Shown: positions 22,894 through 34,000, numbered from the stretch's first letter. The stretch is 64,000 nt of DNA from Chaenocephalus aceratus (GCA_023974075.1 CM043797.1:34195639-34259638), one strand, 5' to 3'. Program-made: numbers and translations. The notes: generated by a model not told the origin, from the letters alone.

Positions 22894-25800
22894 CTATTCT
22901 GTGACCAGAACTTGAGCCACAGTGGAGGCTCGTTGGTCACGGGTGGCAAAAGCCAAAGTGTACTTGCTAAACATTTCTGTAATTACAAGGACATTTTCCA
23001 ACCTACTATAGGTGGGCTCCAAGACAGTGAAGTCAATGGCTAGAATTTCATTGGGTCTAGAAGCCAGCAAGTGTCCCATGGGAGCATGAGCCGCTGGTCG
23101 AGTGTCCTTGGCAATTTGACACCTTTCACAACTGCTGCACCAATGTACCACCTCAGAGGACATACCTGGCCAGTAACACCGCTGCCTAAGTAGCTCCAAG
23201 GTTCTTTCAATACCTTGGTGGCCATGCCTCTGGTGGACTTCGGTGAGCACCTGCTCTCTCAAAACAGCGGGCAAAAGCAGCTGCAGAACTGCTTCAGCCC
23301 CATCAGAGCGAAAGATCCGACGATAGAGGACCCCACTCCTCTCAACTAACCGGTCCCATTGACGGAGCAGTGCCAATGCTTGCCGGGACAACTGCTTCCT
23401 CTCATCATTGCTGGGACGCTGCCTCCTTCTCCAGAACACCAAGAGTTCCTGAAGGACGGGGTCGGCTTGCTGAAGTGCCTCCATATCAGACTGTGTATGA
23501 TGAGGCAAGGCTATGACAGCTGCTTGGGTTGCCTGTGCCACTGGCAAGGCTTGCCGTAAAGGGAAGGGGAGTGAGGTGCTAGGGAGCATAGCTTCAAGAT
23601 CTTGCACCCCTGGTGGGTGCTGACGGGACAGGGCATCAGCATTTCCATTGCTTCTACCCGAGCGGTACTTAATCTCAAAATCGAAAGACGCAAGTTGGGC
23701 TGCCCAACGTTGTTCAGTGGCTCCAAGCTTTGCTGTGGACAGGTGGCTAAGGGGATTGTTGTCAGTGAAGACAACACATTTATGACCAAGCAGATATTCC
23801 CTAAATTTCTCAGTCATGGCCCACTTGAGCCCCAAGAACTCCAGCCTCATAGAGCTGTAGTTGGCAGAATTGCGTTCAGTGGGCCTCAGACCTCTGCTGG
23901 CATAAGCTATGGGCCTGACCTTACCACCTTGCTCCTGTGATAGCACAGCTCCGAGGCCACCAAAGCTTGCGTCGACCTCCAGAATGAATGGGAGGGAGAA
24001 GTCGACATAGGCAAGCACAGGTGCCGTGGTGAGCTTTGTCTTGAGAGCCTCAAAGCTCCTATGACACTCCTCAGTCCAGTTCCCAGCGATTTCACGCTCT
24101 GATCTCCTTTTGGACTTGGTGCCTCCCAACTCAGCCACCAACGTATGTAGAGGGGCCGCCAATTTGGCAAAGCCCTCCACAAACCTACGGTAGTAACTGG
24201 CAAAACCAAGGAACGACCGCAGTCCAGAGATGGTAGTGGGGGGCTGCCAACAGGCTACCACCTCCTGTTTGCTGGGATCAGTAGAGACACCCTGGTCAGA
24301 AATCACATGGCCCAGGTAACGCACCTCTCGCTGGAAGAAAGCACACTTTGATAGCTTAGCCTTTAAGCCCTCATGCTGTAGCCTTCTCAGCACGACCTCC
24401 AACCTCTCAAGATGTTGATCCACGGTGGAAGAGAATACCACAATGTCATCAAGGTATAAAAGCAAAGATTGGCATTGTTGGTCCCCAAAGATCCGCTGCA
24501 TCAATCTTTGGAAGGTGCCAGGAGCATTGCAGAGTCCAAAGGGCATCCGATTCCACTCAAAGAGGCCAAACGGGGTGCAAAACGCAGTTTTTGACCGGTC
24601 TGCTTCTGCAACTGGTACCTGGTTATACCCACTGGCTAAATCCATAGTGGAAAACCAGCGGGCACCGATCAGCGCATCAAGGGACTCTTCGATTCGAGGG
24701 AGAGGAAAAGCATCTTTCCTGGTTTTGCTGTTCAGCTGCCTGTAGTCTACGCACATGCGCAGGCTGCCATCTTTCTTTTTCACTAGCACGATGGGGGATG
24801 CGTAGGGGCTGCAACTCTCTCTTATGATCTGTGACTCAAGAAGTTGGTTGATGTGCTCCTTCACTACCTCGTACTCAGACGGGGGAATGCGCCTATAGCG
24901 TTGCTTCACGGGGACGTCATCAAGAAGAGGGATGTCATGAGAGATCAAGGTGGTGCAACCTAAGTCCCCTTCGTGAGCAGAAAAGACAGATGTGTGCTTT
25001 GTCAAAAGAGACCGTACCTTAACCTGTTCTTCAGCAGGCAAGGAAGACAGGTCCAGAGCATCCAGCTGGTCAGGCACAGAGGGAAAGGCAGCCTGGGATG
25101 CCACTCTGGCCACACTAGATGGTACTTCGCTGACACCAACAGGCAAGTTAACCAGCCGAACTTCATCGAGTGTGCCTACCAGTGTGCGGGGATAGAGCAA
25201 CACGTCTACGGAGCCCACGTTCACAATAGGAATATAGGCGGTGCCCCTTTCCACCCGAACCAGAGCTGGAGAGGCAAGCAATCCAGCCGGAAGACCCGAA
25301 TCCAAGGGCTCAAATAACACAGTGCCACTTGAGTACTGCTCTGAGCATGTGGCTGCAACAATCTTCATCATGCCACCAGGGATACGACAAGCCTTCCTTC
25401 CACGCACTTTTACCCCTCCTGAGACGCCAGGGGGGGGCTGCACACTGGACTGATGGCATTTTTGCAAAGCCTCAATGAATGACTGGGGGGATTCAGATAC
25501 AGGAGGTAAGGAAAACAAGGCCAACCCATGCTGTCCAAAGAGCTCTTGATAACATCTGCGAATGATGTTCATCCCCAAGATACCAGGGACTGCAGAAGAG
25601 ACACCACCGGGGGGGTCCTTGACCACCAACACGCCACAGCTTGCCATTACCTTTCCACATAGCTCAACGTCCAGCTCCAAGTAGCCGATGTAAGGGATGG
25701 CTAACCCATTGGCTGCCCTGAGCTGCAGCCAGTGACAAGATTGAAGCTTCTCTTGGCCCCAGGGCTCAAAGTGCTGAAGGAAAAAGCTCTCTGTGACGGT

Positions 25801-25986
25801 GGACACCATGGACCCAGTATCCACCAAGCAAGGAACCATAACTCCCCTCATGCTGACATCTAAATGTGGACAAGACGACATGAGCTTAAAAGCTTCTCCT
25901 AAGCCTGTGACTCCACCCCCCGAACTGTGGCTCTGTAATTCGGCGGGCGCTAGTTTTCCGATGGCTGAGTGAAACGGCACTGCCCG
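22894..25986 (-). CDS. gypsy pol: protease, reverse transcriptase, RNase H, integrase N-terminus (truncated)
   Basis: Domains in order: an aspartic protease with LVDTGSMVST near residue 50; reverse transcriptase from about 390 to 570 with the LYLDDIVVFS active site (YxDD box); RNase H from about 690 with VDASFGGLG and FTDNNPL; and the integrase zinc finger near 925-965 (H-x3-H ... CSSCERC), followed by LAIDFTVLEP with the first catalytic Asp. The frame is open only from 25986, just after a TAG at 25987-25989, so it has no normal AUG. It is most simply expressed by -1 frameshifting from gag, which overlaps it by about 37 bases. It ends early at a TAG inside the integrase core, about 1028 residues from the first GTG; the rest continues in the same frame at 21772-22893. 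Confidence 0.92.
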   Translation of the reverse strand, partial: RAVPFHSAIGKLAPAELQSHSSGGGVTGLGEAFKLMSSCPHLDVSMRGVMVPCLVDTGSMVSTVTESFFLQHFEPWGQEKLQSCHWLQLRAANGLAIPYIGYLELDVELCGKVMASCGVLVVKDPPGGVSSAVPGILGMNIIRRCYQELFGQHGLALFSLPPVSESPQSFIEALQKCHQSSVQPPPGVSGGVKVRGRKACRIPGGMMKIVAATCSEQYSSGTVLFEPLDSGLPAGLLASPALVRVERGTAYIPIVNVGSVDVLLYPRTLVGTLDEVRLVNLPVGVSEVPSSVARVASQAAFPSVPDQLDALDLSSLPAEEQVKVRSLLTKHTSVFSAHEGDLGCTTLISHDIPLLDDVPVKQRYRRIPPSEYEVVKEHINQLLESQIIRESCSPYASPIVLVKKKDGSLRMCVDYRQLNSKTRKDAFPLPRIEESLDALIGARWFSTMDLASGYNQVPVAEADRSKTAFCTPFGLFEWNRMPFGLCNAPGTFQRLMQRIFGDQQCQSLLLYLDDIVVFSSTVDQHLERLEVVLRRLQHEGLKAKLSKCAFFQREVRYLGHVISDQGVSTDPSKQEVVACWQPPTTISGLRSFLGFASYYRRFVEGFAKLAAPLHTLVAELGGTKSKRRSEREIAGNWTEECHRSFEALKTKLTTAPVLAYVDFSLPFILEVDASFGGLGAVLSQEQGGKVRPIAYASRGLRPTERNSANYSSMRLEFLGLKWAMTEKFREYLLGHKCVVFTDNNPLSHLSTAKLGATEQRWAAQLASFDFEIKYRSGRSNGNADALSRQHPPGVQDLEAMLPSTSLPFPLRQALPVAQATQAAVIALPHHTQSDMEALQQADPVLQELLVFWRRRQRPSNDERKQLSRQALALLRQWDRLVERSGVLYRRIFRSDGAEAVLQLLLPAVLREQVLTEVHQRHGHQGIERTLELLRQRCYWPGMSSEVVHWCSSCERCQIAKDTRPAAHAPMGHLLASRPNEILAIDFTVLEPTYSRLENVLVITEMFSKYTLAFATRDQRASTVAQVLVTE

Positions 25987-27014
25987 CTAGACTGTTGAGC
26001 AGGTGAGGACAGTCGAGCACGAGGAGCAGTACGTACCCCATCGCACTCTCTGGCTAAATGACCGGGTAGCTGGCAACGTCTGCAAATGATGGGGCCCCTA
26101 TAGGGGGGGCGACTGCGCAGCTGAGAGTCCTGGAAACGAGAAATGTTTTGATTAAGTGTGTTAAGCTGCTCTTGCTGGAGTTTTAGCATCTCTCTCATCT
26201 CACTCAGTTCAGACACCTGGGAGCCAGTCACCACCTGAGGACCACCCTGAACTCTATACTGCAGACCAAGAACTGAAGGGACAGAGTGACTTCGGCCCCT
26301 ATTAGCACCAGGCAAACCCTCCCGCTCCCACCTGATTGCTTCCGCCCTGGCATCAAGTAATGCTGCAGTAGGTTGCCGACGTACAAACTGTTTTAACTCA
26401 CGTCGCAATGCACCGTCAATGACATGCTCTACAAATTGGTCGCGCAGCAAAACCTCTGCATTAGGCATGTTGTCAGGCGCCCGCTGCTTTACAGATGACA
26501 TAAGACTAAGCAACGCAAGGGAGAATTCCTGCAAAGTCTCCCCGTCTTGCTGTCGTCGGGAGAAGAAAGTCTCTTGTAAAGCTACGTAAGAATCAGAACA
26601 ACCATACAGCTCTTGCAACACAGCAAGGACTTGAACAGGGTCTTCCCGCTCAGCACTTGAACGGTATTTTTTCTCATCACGGGCCTCTCCTTCGAGATGG
26701 TCAAACAGAAAAAATGCCTGATCGGATATAGCCAAACGGCGCGCTCTCATACAAGCCTGTATTTCCTCAATCCATTCACTCAAACCTATTCCTGATCTTC
26801 CCCTAAACATGGGACATTTCCTGTCTCGGGGCACAAATACCAGTCTCTCCGCTGAAGGGGCACTAGCATGGGAAATAGCAGAAGTTGGCGGAGCAGCAAG
26901 GAGAGGTGCAGCACTAGGACCAGTCACCGCCGCAGCCTGTTCCTGCCACAGCCTCTGATTGTCTGCTTTCAACTGGGCAACTAAATCCCTCAATTCTTGT
27001 AACTCTTCCTCCAT
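25950..27014 (-). CDS. gypsy gag polyprotein with CCHC zinc knuckle
   Basis: This 354-residue frame starts MEEELQELRDLVAQLKADN, a predicted coiled coil. It continues with a capsid-like region (SEWIEEIQACMRARR ... FLFDHLEGEARDE) and ends with one nucleic-acid-binding knuckle, CRRCQLPGHLAREC (C-x2-C-x4-H-x4-C), near residues 309-322. The AUG lies about 250 bp inside the 5' LTR edge, after the primer site. The stop TAG is immediately preceded by GGAAAAC, a possible slippery site for entry into pol. Confidence 0.92.
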   Translation of the reverse strand: MEEELQELRDLVAQLKADNQRLWQEQAAAVTGPSAAPLLAAPPTSAISHASAPSAERLVFVPRDRKCPMFRGRSGIGLSEWIEEIQACMRARRLAISDQAFFLFDHLEGEARDEKKYRSSAEREDPVQVLAVLQELYGCSDSYVALQETFFSRRQQDGETLQEFSLALLSLMSSVKQRAPDNMPNAEVLLRDQFVEHVIDGALRRELKQFVRRQPTAALLDARAEAIRWEREGLPGANRGRSHSVPSVLGLQYRVQGGPQVVTGSQVSELSEMREMLKLQQEQLNTLNQNISRFQDSQLRSRPPYRGPIICRRCQLPGHLARECDGVRTAPRARLSSPAQQSSGQCRFTQPSEN

Positions 27015-27251
27015 AGCTACACCGTTCCTAATTTAAATGGGGAGATAGGGCGACAAAATGGACAGGAAATACACGATAATAAACACCGTGACTTACCAAA
27101 GGTCCACAAGAAACCAACTGCTGTTTTGCTTCGGGAATACAATAACACACAATTAATACAGGGTAAACTAGCTTCTAGCAATGGCCACAATGCAACACTA
27201 GTAATAAAAATAATTGAAACACACGTCTCTGCTATCAAAAAGTAAATCTTG

Positions 27252-27263
27252 CCGACAACGCCA
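27252..27263 (-). other. Primer binding site of the gypsy element
   Basis: On the minus strand TGGCGTTGTCGG starts 3 nt after the 5' LTR end. The TGG start pairs with a tRNA CCA end, as expected. I cannot name the primer tRNA. The same 12-mer also occurs inside both LTRs (20366-20377 and 27341-27352). Confidence 0.7.
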
Positions 27264-27266
27264 GTT

Positions 27267-28061
27267 TGTGGCAGTAGCCGCAGAGGGGAGGATAGGTGAA
27301 TATATTTGTTAAAGTTGGTTTGATTACACCATTCACAATTCCGACAACGCCACCTTGGGAGTTTCACCCAAGGAAATATTAACACTTCTTTCAGTTATAG
27401 AGAGGACACATAGGTTCGAATACTAATGAAGCAGGAGACGCGGCTTCAAGTTATCAAAAATATACAATTTTATTTGGCACAAGTCACTAGTTAAAATGCA
27501 GTTAAATACAGTCACACAGGACTGTAGCACAAAGGGGGGAAATGAATTAGGGGCTGAGGCTTACCAGTGGGGGGATAGGGTCGCCGAATGAGTGGAAGGA
27601 TCCCCAAACAAACCAAACTTAAATCACCCCAGTCATACGTGCAGGAAATCAAATCCCGGGGGAGCACATCACACACAAAAGAGAGGAAAACCACCACCTT
27701 GGACACCAGCACCACCACCTTCAGCTCTCAGTAACTAAGTAGGGAAACAAGAGGGGAACACAGTTAATGGGGGCTAAATAAGTAAATCAAAGTAATAAAC
27801 AAACACAATATCAAATATGTTCTCATAAGCAGATAAACATTTAAGAATAAAACAAATCAAAAGAGAAAAGGTTCAGTTAAACAAAATAAACAACTAGAAT
27901 AAAACAAACAAACGTGGGGCGGGTCTGTGTACCAACAAACAAGAGACAGCCAGCTAGAAACCTCTGCCCCTTTATAGGGTGCCCCCTGGTGGTGACACGC
28001 TCACAAGAGCCAAACGAGGAGAATAGGCTTTACAAGGGATTAGGACTCTCATCCTGCTACA
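27267..28061 (-). repeat. 5' LTR of the gypsy element (795 bp, internally deleted)
   Basis: It is collinear with the 3' LTR over 647 bp (27267-27913) and 148 bp (27914-28061), with no other indels and five substitutions. The 148-bp block that carries the TATA box is identical in both LTRs. The missing segment lies downstream of the presumed transcription start. Confidence 0.93.
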
Positions 28062-28599
28062 CAGATAGCAAGTTTTGACATTATTAAAAGTGTGCAAACC
28101 GGTACAGGCGACATGGCCTTTGGGGATTTTTTTTCCCTCAGTTCAGGCTGGAGGTGCCACCGACCGGACCGGACCGGACTGCCCCTGACCGGTGAGCAGG
28201 GGCGGACTGGGGGGAAAAAGTGGCACGGGGATTAATTGACAGACAGGCCCACTTAATGCGCGGCATGTATCGGCCGGCCGGCGAAGAAAGTATGTAACTT
28301 AACAAAAAATCCTATGCATTTAATGTTATTTTGGACCATTATTCATATAGTAATCACATTACCTGAGCCCTTGAGTTGCCTAGAGCAAAATAGTTACAGC
28401 ATATATTTAGTGATTTTAATGTTAACAGATCATAGATGCAATAACATTTGGACCCAATTTGCCTGACTTGACGCATGGAATAAAACATGGTTGTAGGAAG
28501 CATCCTCAATGTGGGTGAGACAATTTAACAGGGGATGTAGGCAGGTTGTGGACCTCTGGATCAATCTGGTCCATTTTGAGAGCAAAATTAGGGACTAAA

Positions 28600-28905
28600 T
28601 CTATGGCAGTCAGTAGGGGCTTGGACTGTGAGCCGTAGGGTCGCCGGTTCAAGTCCCCGACCATACCTACATTTGGAGTGTGGACTTCTACTTGGAGGGG
28701 TCCCAGTTCACCTCCTGCCCTGCCGTGGTGCCCTTGAGCAAGGCACCGGACATCCCCCTTCCCCCCTCACTCCCATTGCTCCCCGCGCGCTGTACAATAG
28801 CTCCTAGTACGAGACTCCTGGTACTAGGATGGGTTAAAAGCAGAGAACACATTTCACTCTGTGTGCTCTGCATGTGTGACCATTAAAGAGGGTTTCATCC
28901 CTCCC
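28600..28905 (+). mobile_element. tRNA-derived SINE with expanded tail
   Basis: The tRNA-like head contains the pol III B-box motif GGTTCAAGTCC at 28646-28656. The body shares CTTGAGCAAGGCACCG and GGTACTAGGATGGGTT with the SINE at 9523. Its 3' end runs directly into the (TTC)n tract at 28906-29018, which probably grew from the SINE tail. Confidence 0.75.
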
Positions 28906-29018
28906 TCTTCTTCTTCTTCTTCTTCTTCTTCTTCTTCTTCTTCTTCTTCTTCTTCTTCTTCTTCTTCTTCTTCTTCTTCTTCTTCTTCTTCTTCTTCTTC
29001 TTCTTCTTCTTCTTCTTC
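28906..29018. repeat. (TTC)n / (GAA)n microsatellite, about 113 bp
   Basis: About 37 uninterrupted TTC units. Pure polypurine-polypyrimidine tracts of this kind can form triplex DNA. A poly-Glu frame on the minus strand is an artefact. Confidence 0.97.
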
Positions 29019-30850
29019 AACACCCATATGAAACAGAACTGTAAACAGATTGACTTTTTCTTTCAACATTTATTTGAACAGCAAGTGGAAGCAAAAGTGA
29101 CTGCACCCAAAACAATAAACCTGCTAGCTAACTAGCCTAAACTCAGTAACAGAATGTGGGCAACACGTTCTTCTCCACAGCCGCGTAACCTCTGACGTCA
29201 CTTCCCCTTATGCTACGGGTACAGCCGTATAGCCACTCCCCCTGAACCCCGTTTTCCCTTGGTTTTTTAGTTAAGTGTCTGTCAGCTAGTTTAGGCTAAT
29301 TTTGCCTTTCAAACGTGCCTTGTTTACTAGCTAAAGATGTCAAAGACGTACAAGCATTTTAACACAAATCCTTTGTTTGTTCATCCATTATGGACAGTAC
29401 ATGAGTACAATGACTGTAAACAGTAATAGACCTACTGTAAACTCAATGATGCATTTTCGCATGAAGTCAGATTGTAGTCGTTTAATTATACAAAAACACA
29501 TGAGAAAACAGTTACTGGTGCACTGCAAACAATAATTAAATGAATGTACCACTTGTGTAGGCTGCACCAGTGCAAATTGTTAATTGTTCTTGGTAAATTA
29601 GTCCCTTTCAGTGTGGATAACTGATACAGTATGTTTCTCGAAAGGGAGCTACAGCTTTTCTTTCTTACCAGCTGTTTCAAATTGTCTTGATTACAGTTTC
29701 ACTGATTGCAATGTGGGAGTGTAACATAGCATATAGAGCTTTTTCACAGCAGAAAATGTTGGATGTCATAGCATGGAAAGTGCTTGAGTAATTGCTCTTG
29801 TAAACAACTGGCTCATTGGGACTTCTGGTGTTACTAAGACATCCGACCGTAAGCACATTTATTTCGCCTGTGTTTTTCTTCTGATACAAACAAACTGCAG
29901 TAAATAGCTTTCATTTTCTAGGAGTGTGATGTAATACCCTGGTTTTACGCTTCATATACTATAGTTGTACTAATTCTGTGTACAACACAAGTCAAATGCA
30001 AGCGTAGACATTCTCATTAATTCTTCATTAATCCTAGGGGGATTAATAAAGGTTAATCTTCATCTTCTTCAATGTGATTTTTGTTTGGTGTCAATTATAT
30101 TAATTAACGATTAAGTGTAAAAAAAAGTTCTTGCAAATATTGTGCTGAGTATTCCAATTTTTCCATGTTAGTGTTTGTGTGTGTCTACTAAAAATTACCC
30201 TTTTATATACTAAGAATCAAACTAATTTGTTTCACAATATTATTATATATTTTCAGTGTGGTTGTGGTGGGCCTGCAAGAGGCTGACAGATAGTTTTATG
30301 AAACTATGGCTCACAGTAAATTAAGGTTTATAGAACTATATTGCAAGATGCTAATATGACTGTGGTGTGAGAGATTGCTGTGAAACCGCAGACATCCCAG
30401 CCTTGTTGCTATGGGAGCCGTCACCTGGGACAGTTAGGATCTAATTGGGGCTTTGTCTATGAAACCTGGCTGTTAGGAGCCACAGCGGTGCGGTGATTAG
30501 GCATCTATCTTTTCTTCTGTTCAACAGTTTGCAGCTTTTCCGACGTCATGAATCTATCTTGTGATTCTCTGCATGCCAACTGTGTCAAAGCCCGATTACA
30601 CAGCTCAGTGAGAGCGTTAGAGCGCTAAGGGGCAGCCGTCTAATGATGGGGCTTGTGAAGAGAGCTTCTGGGCTCTTAATAGTTTGTTCTGTAATGTGAT
30701 CAGATTAAATCAAAAGTGTTGGAATATGCCAAATCTCTTACGACATACACTCACTCTGGGCTGGATTTCTCTATGGTGCTTTCTGGCCTAAGGAGCTGCT
30801 TCAGTGCTGTTGCTATAATCACACAGGAATCATGTTAACAGGGAAATCAA

Positions 30851-31109
<259 letters not shown>

Positions 31110-31349
31110 CACGTTCTCACTCCCATCCCGTCACATATTTTCCTTCTAATTTCCTTCTAATTTGTTATTCTTTTCAAAATAACACACTGTTATATAGACG
31201 GCGGAGACGGACCGCTCTGCTACCCACAATTCAGTTCGGCGAAAAAGCGAGGCTACGTGACGTCACCCCATTGAAAGTGAATGGGCAGATTGGAGTTTTC
31301 GACGCTGTCGATGCTGTAGTGTAGACGGGCCGTAACTGTCAGGAGTAGC

Positions 31350-32013
31350 TAGTGTTGTCACGATAACAACATTTTGGTTTCGATACCAAGTCAATAATTG
31401 CGATTCCGATTATTTTCTTAAAAAGAGGGAAAGAGTCTTAAATGTAATTATTGTGCTTTATTTCACACCAGAACCATAACCATAACACAAACTTTTAAAC
31501 AATGAGAACAATAAATAAAATAAATGACAAGAATTCGTATTAAATACAATTAATACATGTCTTACAGACAGGCCTCGTGGTGTCCGTAGGCTTGCCCTCA
31601 CTGTCAGAGATATAGCTCAAATACTTCCAAATTTCGCTTCTGGCGTCTTTTTTGTCAACAAGCCGAGGCGCAGCGGCAGTTGCACTCCCACTTGCAACCA
31701 TGCTTCTCGTTTTCTCACATGCTCTGGCAGCTAGCGCGTGCACGAGAGAGGGGAGGCACTTAGAGCGTGCTTGAGAGGGGAGGCACTTAGAACGTGCTTG
31801 AGAGGGGCGGGACTGCAGGCACGGCTGCAGTGCAGGGAGTGGAAGCAGAGCGCTGAACACACACAGCTCTTATTAAAACGGCGCTTTCTCACCGGAGTAC
31901 TTTCCCCCGTCATTCTTAAAGTACCGATGCTAATGAAACGGAGGAATAGTAACGTTTTTAACGGCAGAGTATCGCGGTATACATTTCAAGTATCGGTACA
32001 CCATGCAACACTA
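31350..32013. mobile_element. hAT-like non-autonomous element A
   Basis: Begins TAGTGTTGTCACGATAAC and ends GGTACACCATGCAACACTA, giving short terminal inverted repeats TAGTGTTG. The inner ends share GATACC/ATCGGTA motifs. Flanks are GTCAGGAG (31338-31345, with four extra bases TAGC) and GTCAGGAC (32014-32021), a 7-of-8 match consistent with the 8-bp target duplication of hAT elements. No transposase frame. Confidence 0.65.
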
Positions 32014-32078
32014 GTCAGGACCAGAGGCGGATTTAGGATTGTAGGAGATCCGGGGCTTAGCCCAGGAGTTGTTGGGGG

Positions 32079-32096
32079 GGGGGGGGGGGGGGGGGG
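32079..32096. repeat. Poly-G run
   Basis: An uninterrupted G tract of about 18 bases near the left end of element B; a likely place for assembly length error. Confidence 0.85.
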
Positions 32097-32287
32097 TGCA
32101 GGGGTAAAGTGCTATTTTTTTTACAAGTGGGGGGTGGAACAAACATCCTTTAGGGGGGTCGTTGCCTCCTCTAGGGGGGTCCGGGGGCATGCTCCCCCCT
32201 GGAAGATTTTTCTTTTTTAAATATTGAAGTTAAAAGCATCAATCTGGTGCACTTTGAGAGCAACATTAACCCTACCTTAATAATACC

Positions 32288-33175
32288 TTAAAGGGGACAT
32301 ATCATGCTATATTTGAACAATATATTGTAGGGCCATACCTATATAAATAGTTTTTCCAAACAGATCCTGCATTTTAGCCATGCCTCATTTCGCTCTATTT
32401 GCTCTTTCCAGCGCTGTTTTGCAGGGGGCTGATTCTGTGAGCTGCACCACGCCCCCCTGCAGGAGAGGGGCGCGTGCTCTGAGATCAGCTGCTGGGCTGC
32501 AGCGGGGAGAAGAGGGGGAGAAAAAGAGATCTCCGTCCTCCGTGTTTTATTCTTATATTATTATATAAAGTCGTTATTCATTTGTTTTAAAGCTCAATAA
32601 ATAACAAAGAAGACCTTTGACCGGCACTTTTCTAATGTTGTCCGGAAGATTTAAACTTTAACGGACATGTTGACCGGTGAAATAAAAATCTAACTGAAAC
32701 TCTGCCGCACGGTCCCCTCGTTCCTTGGAAGAGCCGGAGAGGAGGGTGTTTGTCATCTGCTGGTGGACTACCGGAGAGAATTACAGCGAGGGAGGGATTG
32801 CATTGAATTACAGCAACGAGAGCAAACGCTTGCCTCGAGGAGGGAGAAAAAGAGCCAGAGCAGAGTATAAAGGGCAACCATGCGCGGGAAGTCTTCTTCG
32901 CTGCTTTTGTGGCAGACTACAGCGCCACTTACAGGCCTGGCATATGTACTACAGCGTCTCCAGCGCAATGGCCGGCCGTGGCCCAACCCCACATTCCCCT
33001 GATAGGTGGAGAATTGACCAATAAGCGGAGCACCACTTCTGTGACGTAGAAAATAATTCAAGATCAGTCTGTATCAGATCCGTTGCAGCCCCGTTTTTAG
33101 AGATTTGGGTATGGAGGAAAAGAGAGAGGGTTGTGTTTTCTGACACTTGGTGAGTTCCCTGGAACACCGGGGACT
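32288..33175. mobile_element. T2-like element, left part only
   Basis: Starts TTAAAGGGGACATATCATGC, the TTAAAGG terminus shared with other elements in the window. I do not find a matching right end; the hAT-like fragment beginning near 33175 may have cut it off. The right boundary is uncertain. Confidence 0.45.
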
Positions 33176-34000
33176 AGGGGTGTAACGGTTCACAGAAGTC
33201 ACGGTTCGGTTCGTACCTCGGTTTGGGGGTCACGGTTCGGTACAACAAGAAAAAGCAAAAAAAAGTCCCAAATGCATAATTCCAGGTTTGTTGTTATTTA
33301 CTTTTGAACAGTAGTGCAAGTTTCAGTTTAAAAATAAGGAACTCTGACATTTTGAATAATTAACTGTATTAAACAGTTAAAAACAAACCACAAACAGTAC
33401 CACACACACTCAGATGGCCATAGTATCTATAATGGCTGATGTCAAACAAAAAGGTTTCATCAAGCTGTAAAACTAATAAGAATGTCTTGAAAATATTACA
33501 TCATAAATAATAAGAAAGTGTTTCAAGTCGTTGAAAAAATATGCCAAAAGCTTCCGTTATTTATTTTGGTCTCTCGGCTTTCATGTCTATTGGCTTCTTA
33601 AAAACAGCGGGGATCAGCTGTTGAACTGCTGTAGTCTTTTGCCGGGCTCCGGTGATTGGCAAATCTGGGTGATGCCTTCTGATGTGATTTAGCATGTTTG
33701 GCGTGTGTTTCCATTAGCATACCGCACCGCTATCGAACAACGCCGACACACCGTCCTCTTCCGATCCACTGCGCATTGCTTATCGTTTTATAGATCTATT
33801 CTCATCCACCATCTTTGTTTGTGACGTAAAGAGTGTAAGAGTCACGTTTCTGAATCAGGCACTCTGAGTGGATGCAGTCACAGCCAATCGGATTCAGAGT
33901 GTTGCCTGTCAGTTCCGTTGCTATGGTTCCGTTGTTATGTGTACTGAAACGAGAGCCGGTATAATTCCACGCGCGAAAACAAAATAAAAATTGGAATACG
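33175..34000 (-). mobile_element. hAT (ZBED-like) fragment, one terminus
   Basis: The motif TAGGGGTGTAACGGTTCAC at about 33176 is a typical teleost hAT terminus. On the minus strand near 33590-33710 a remnant of BED zinc-finger transposase is readable (TPNMLNHIRRHHPDL, then a basic region). No opposite terminus was seen and the frame is too short to be functional. Confidence 0.6.
33588..33712 (-). pseudogene. BED-finger hAT transposase remnant
   Basis: The minus-strand frame reads HTPNMLNHIRRHHPDLPITG and continues to KKPIDMKAERPK before a TAA. The H-x(n)-H end of a BED finger is recognisable; the Cys pair and the catalytic domain are missing. It is a dead fragment inside nested repeats. Confidence 0.65.

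Larger units (their letters stand above)
20292..28061 (-). mobile_element. Ty3/gypsy LTR retrotransposon, nearly complete
   Basis: The element runs right to left. Its 5' LTR is 27267-28061 and its 3' LTR 20292-21709, both with TG...CA ends in either reading direction. It is flanked by a 4-bp duplication CAGA (20288-20291 and 28062-28065). Inside are a primer site next to the 5' LTR (27252-27263), gag, a pol reading frame in the -1 phase and a polypurine tract beside the 3' LTR. The LTRs differ at only five positions over 795 shared bases by my count, which points to a recent insertion. An in-frame TAG in integrase (22894-22896) and a 623-bp shortening of the 5' LTR are the visible defects. 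The protease-RT-RNase H-integrase order is that of Ty3/gypsy. I see no env frame and no obvious chromodomain. Confidence 0.95.

Noticed and set aside
20288..28066. A 5-bp target duplication for the gypsy element
   Set aside because: Only CAGA (4 bp) matches on both sides; extending to five bases fails.
28646..28656. A tRNA gene, from the B-box motif
   Set aside because: No cloverleaf or discriminator is visible; the sequence continues as a SINE body shared with 9523-9748.
28854..29069. Poly-Glu protein
   Set aside because: It is the translation of the (TTC)n tract and nothing else.
31738..32220. 160-residue frame crossing the poly-G run
   Set aside because: It spans the junction of two transposons and contains a poly-Gly stretch; no domain.
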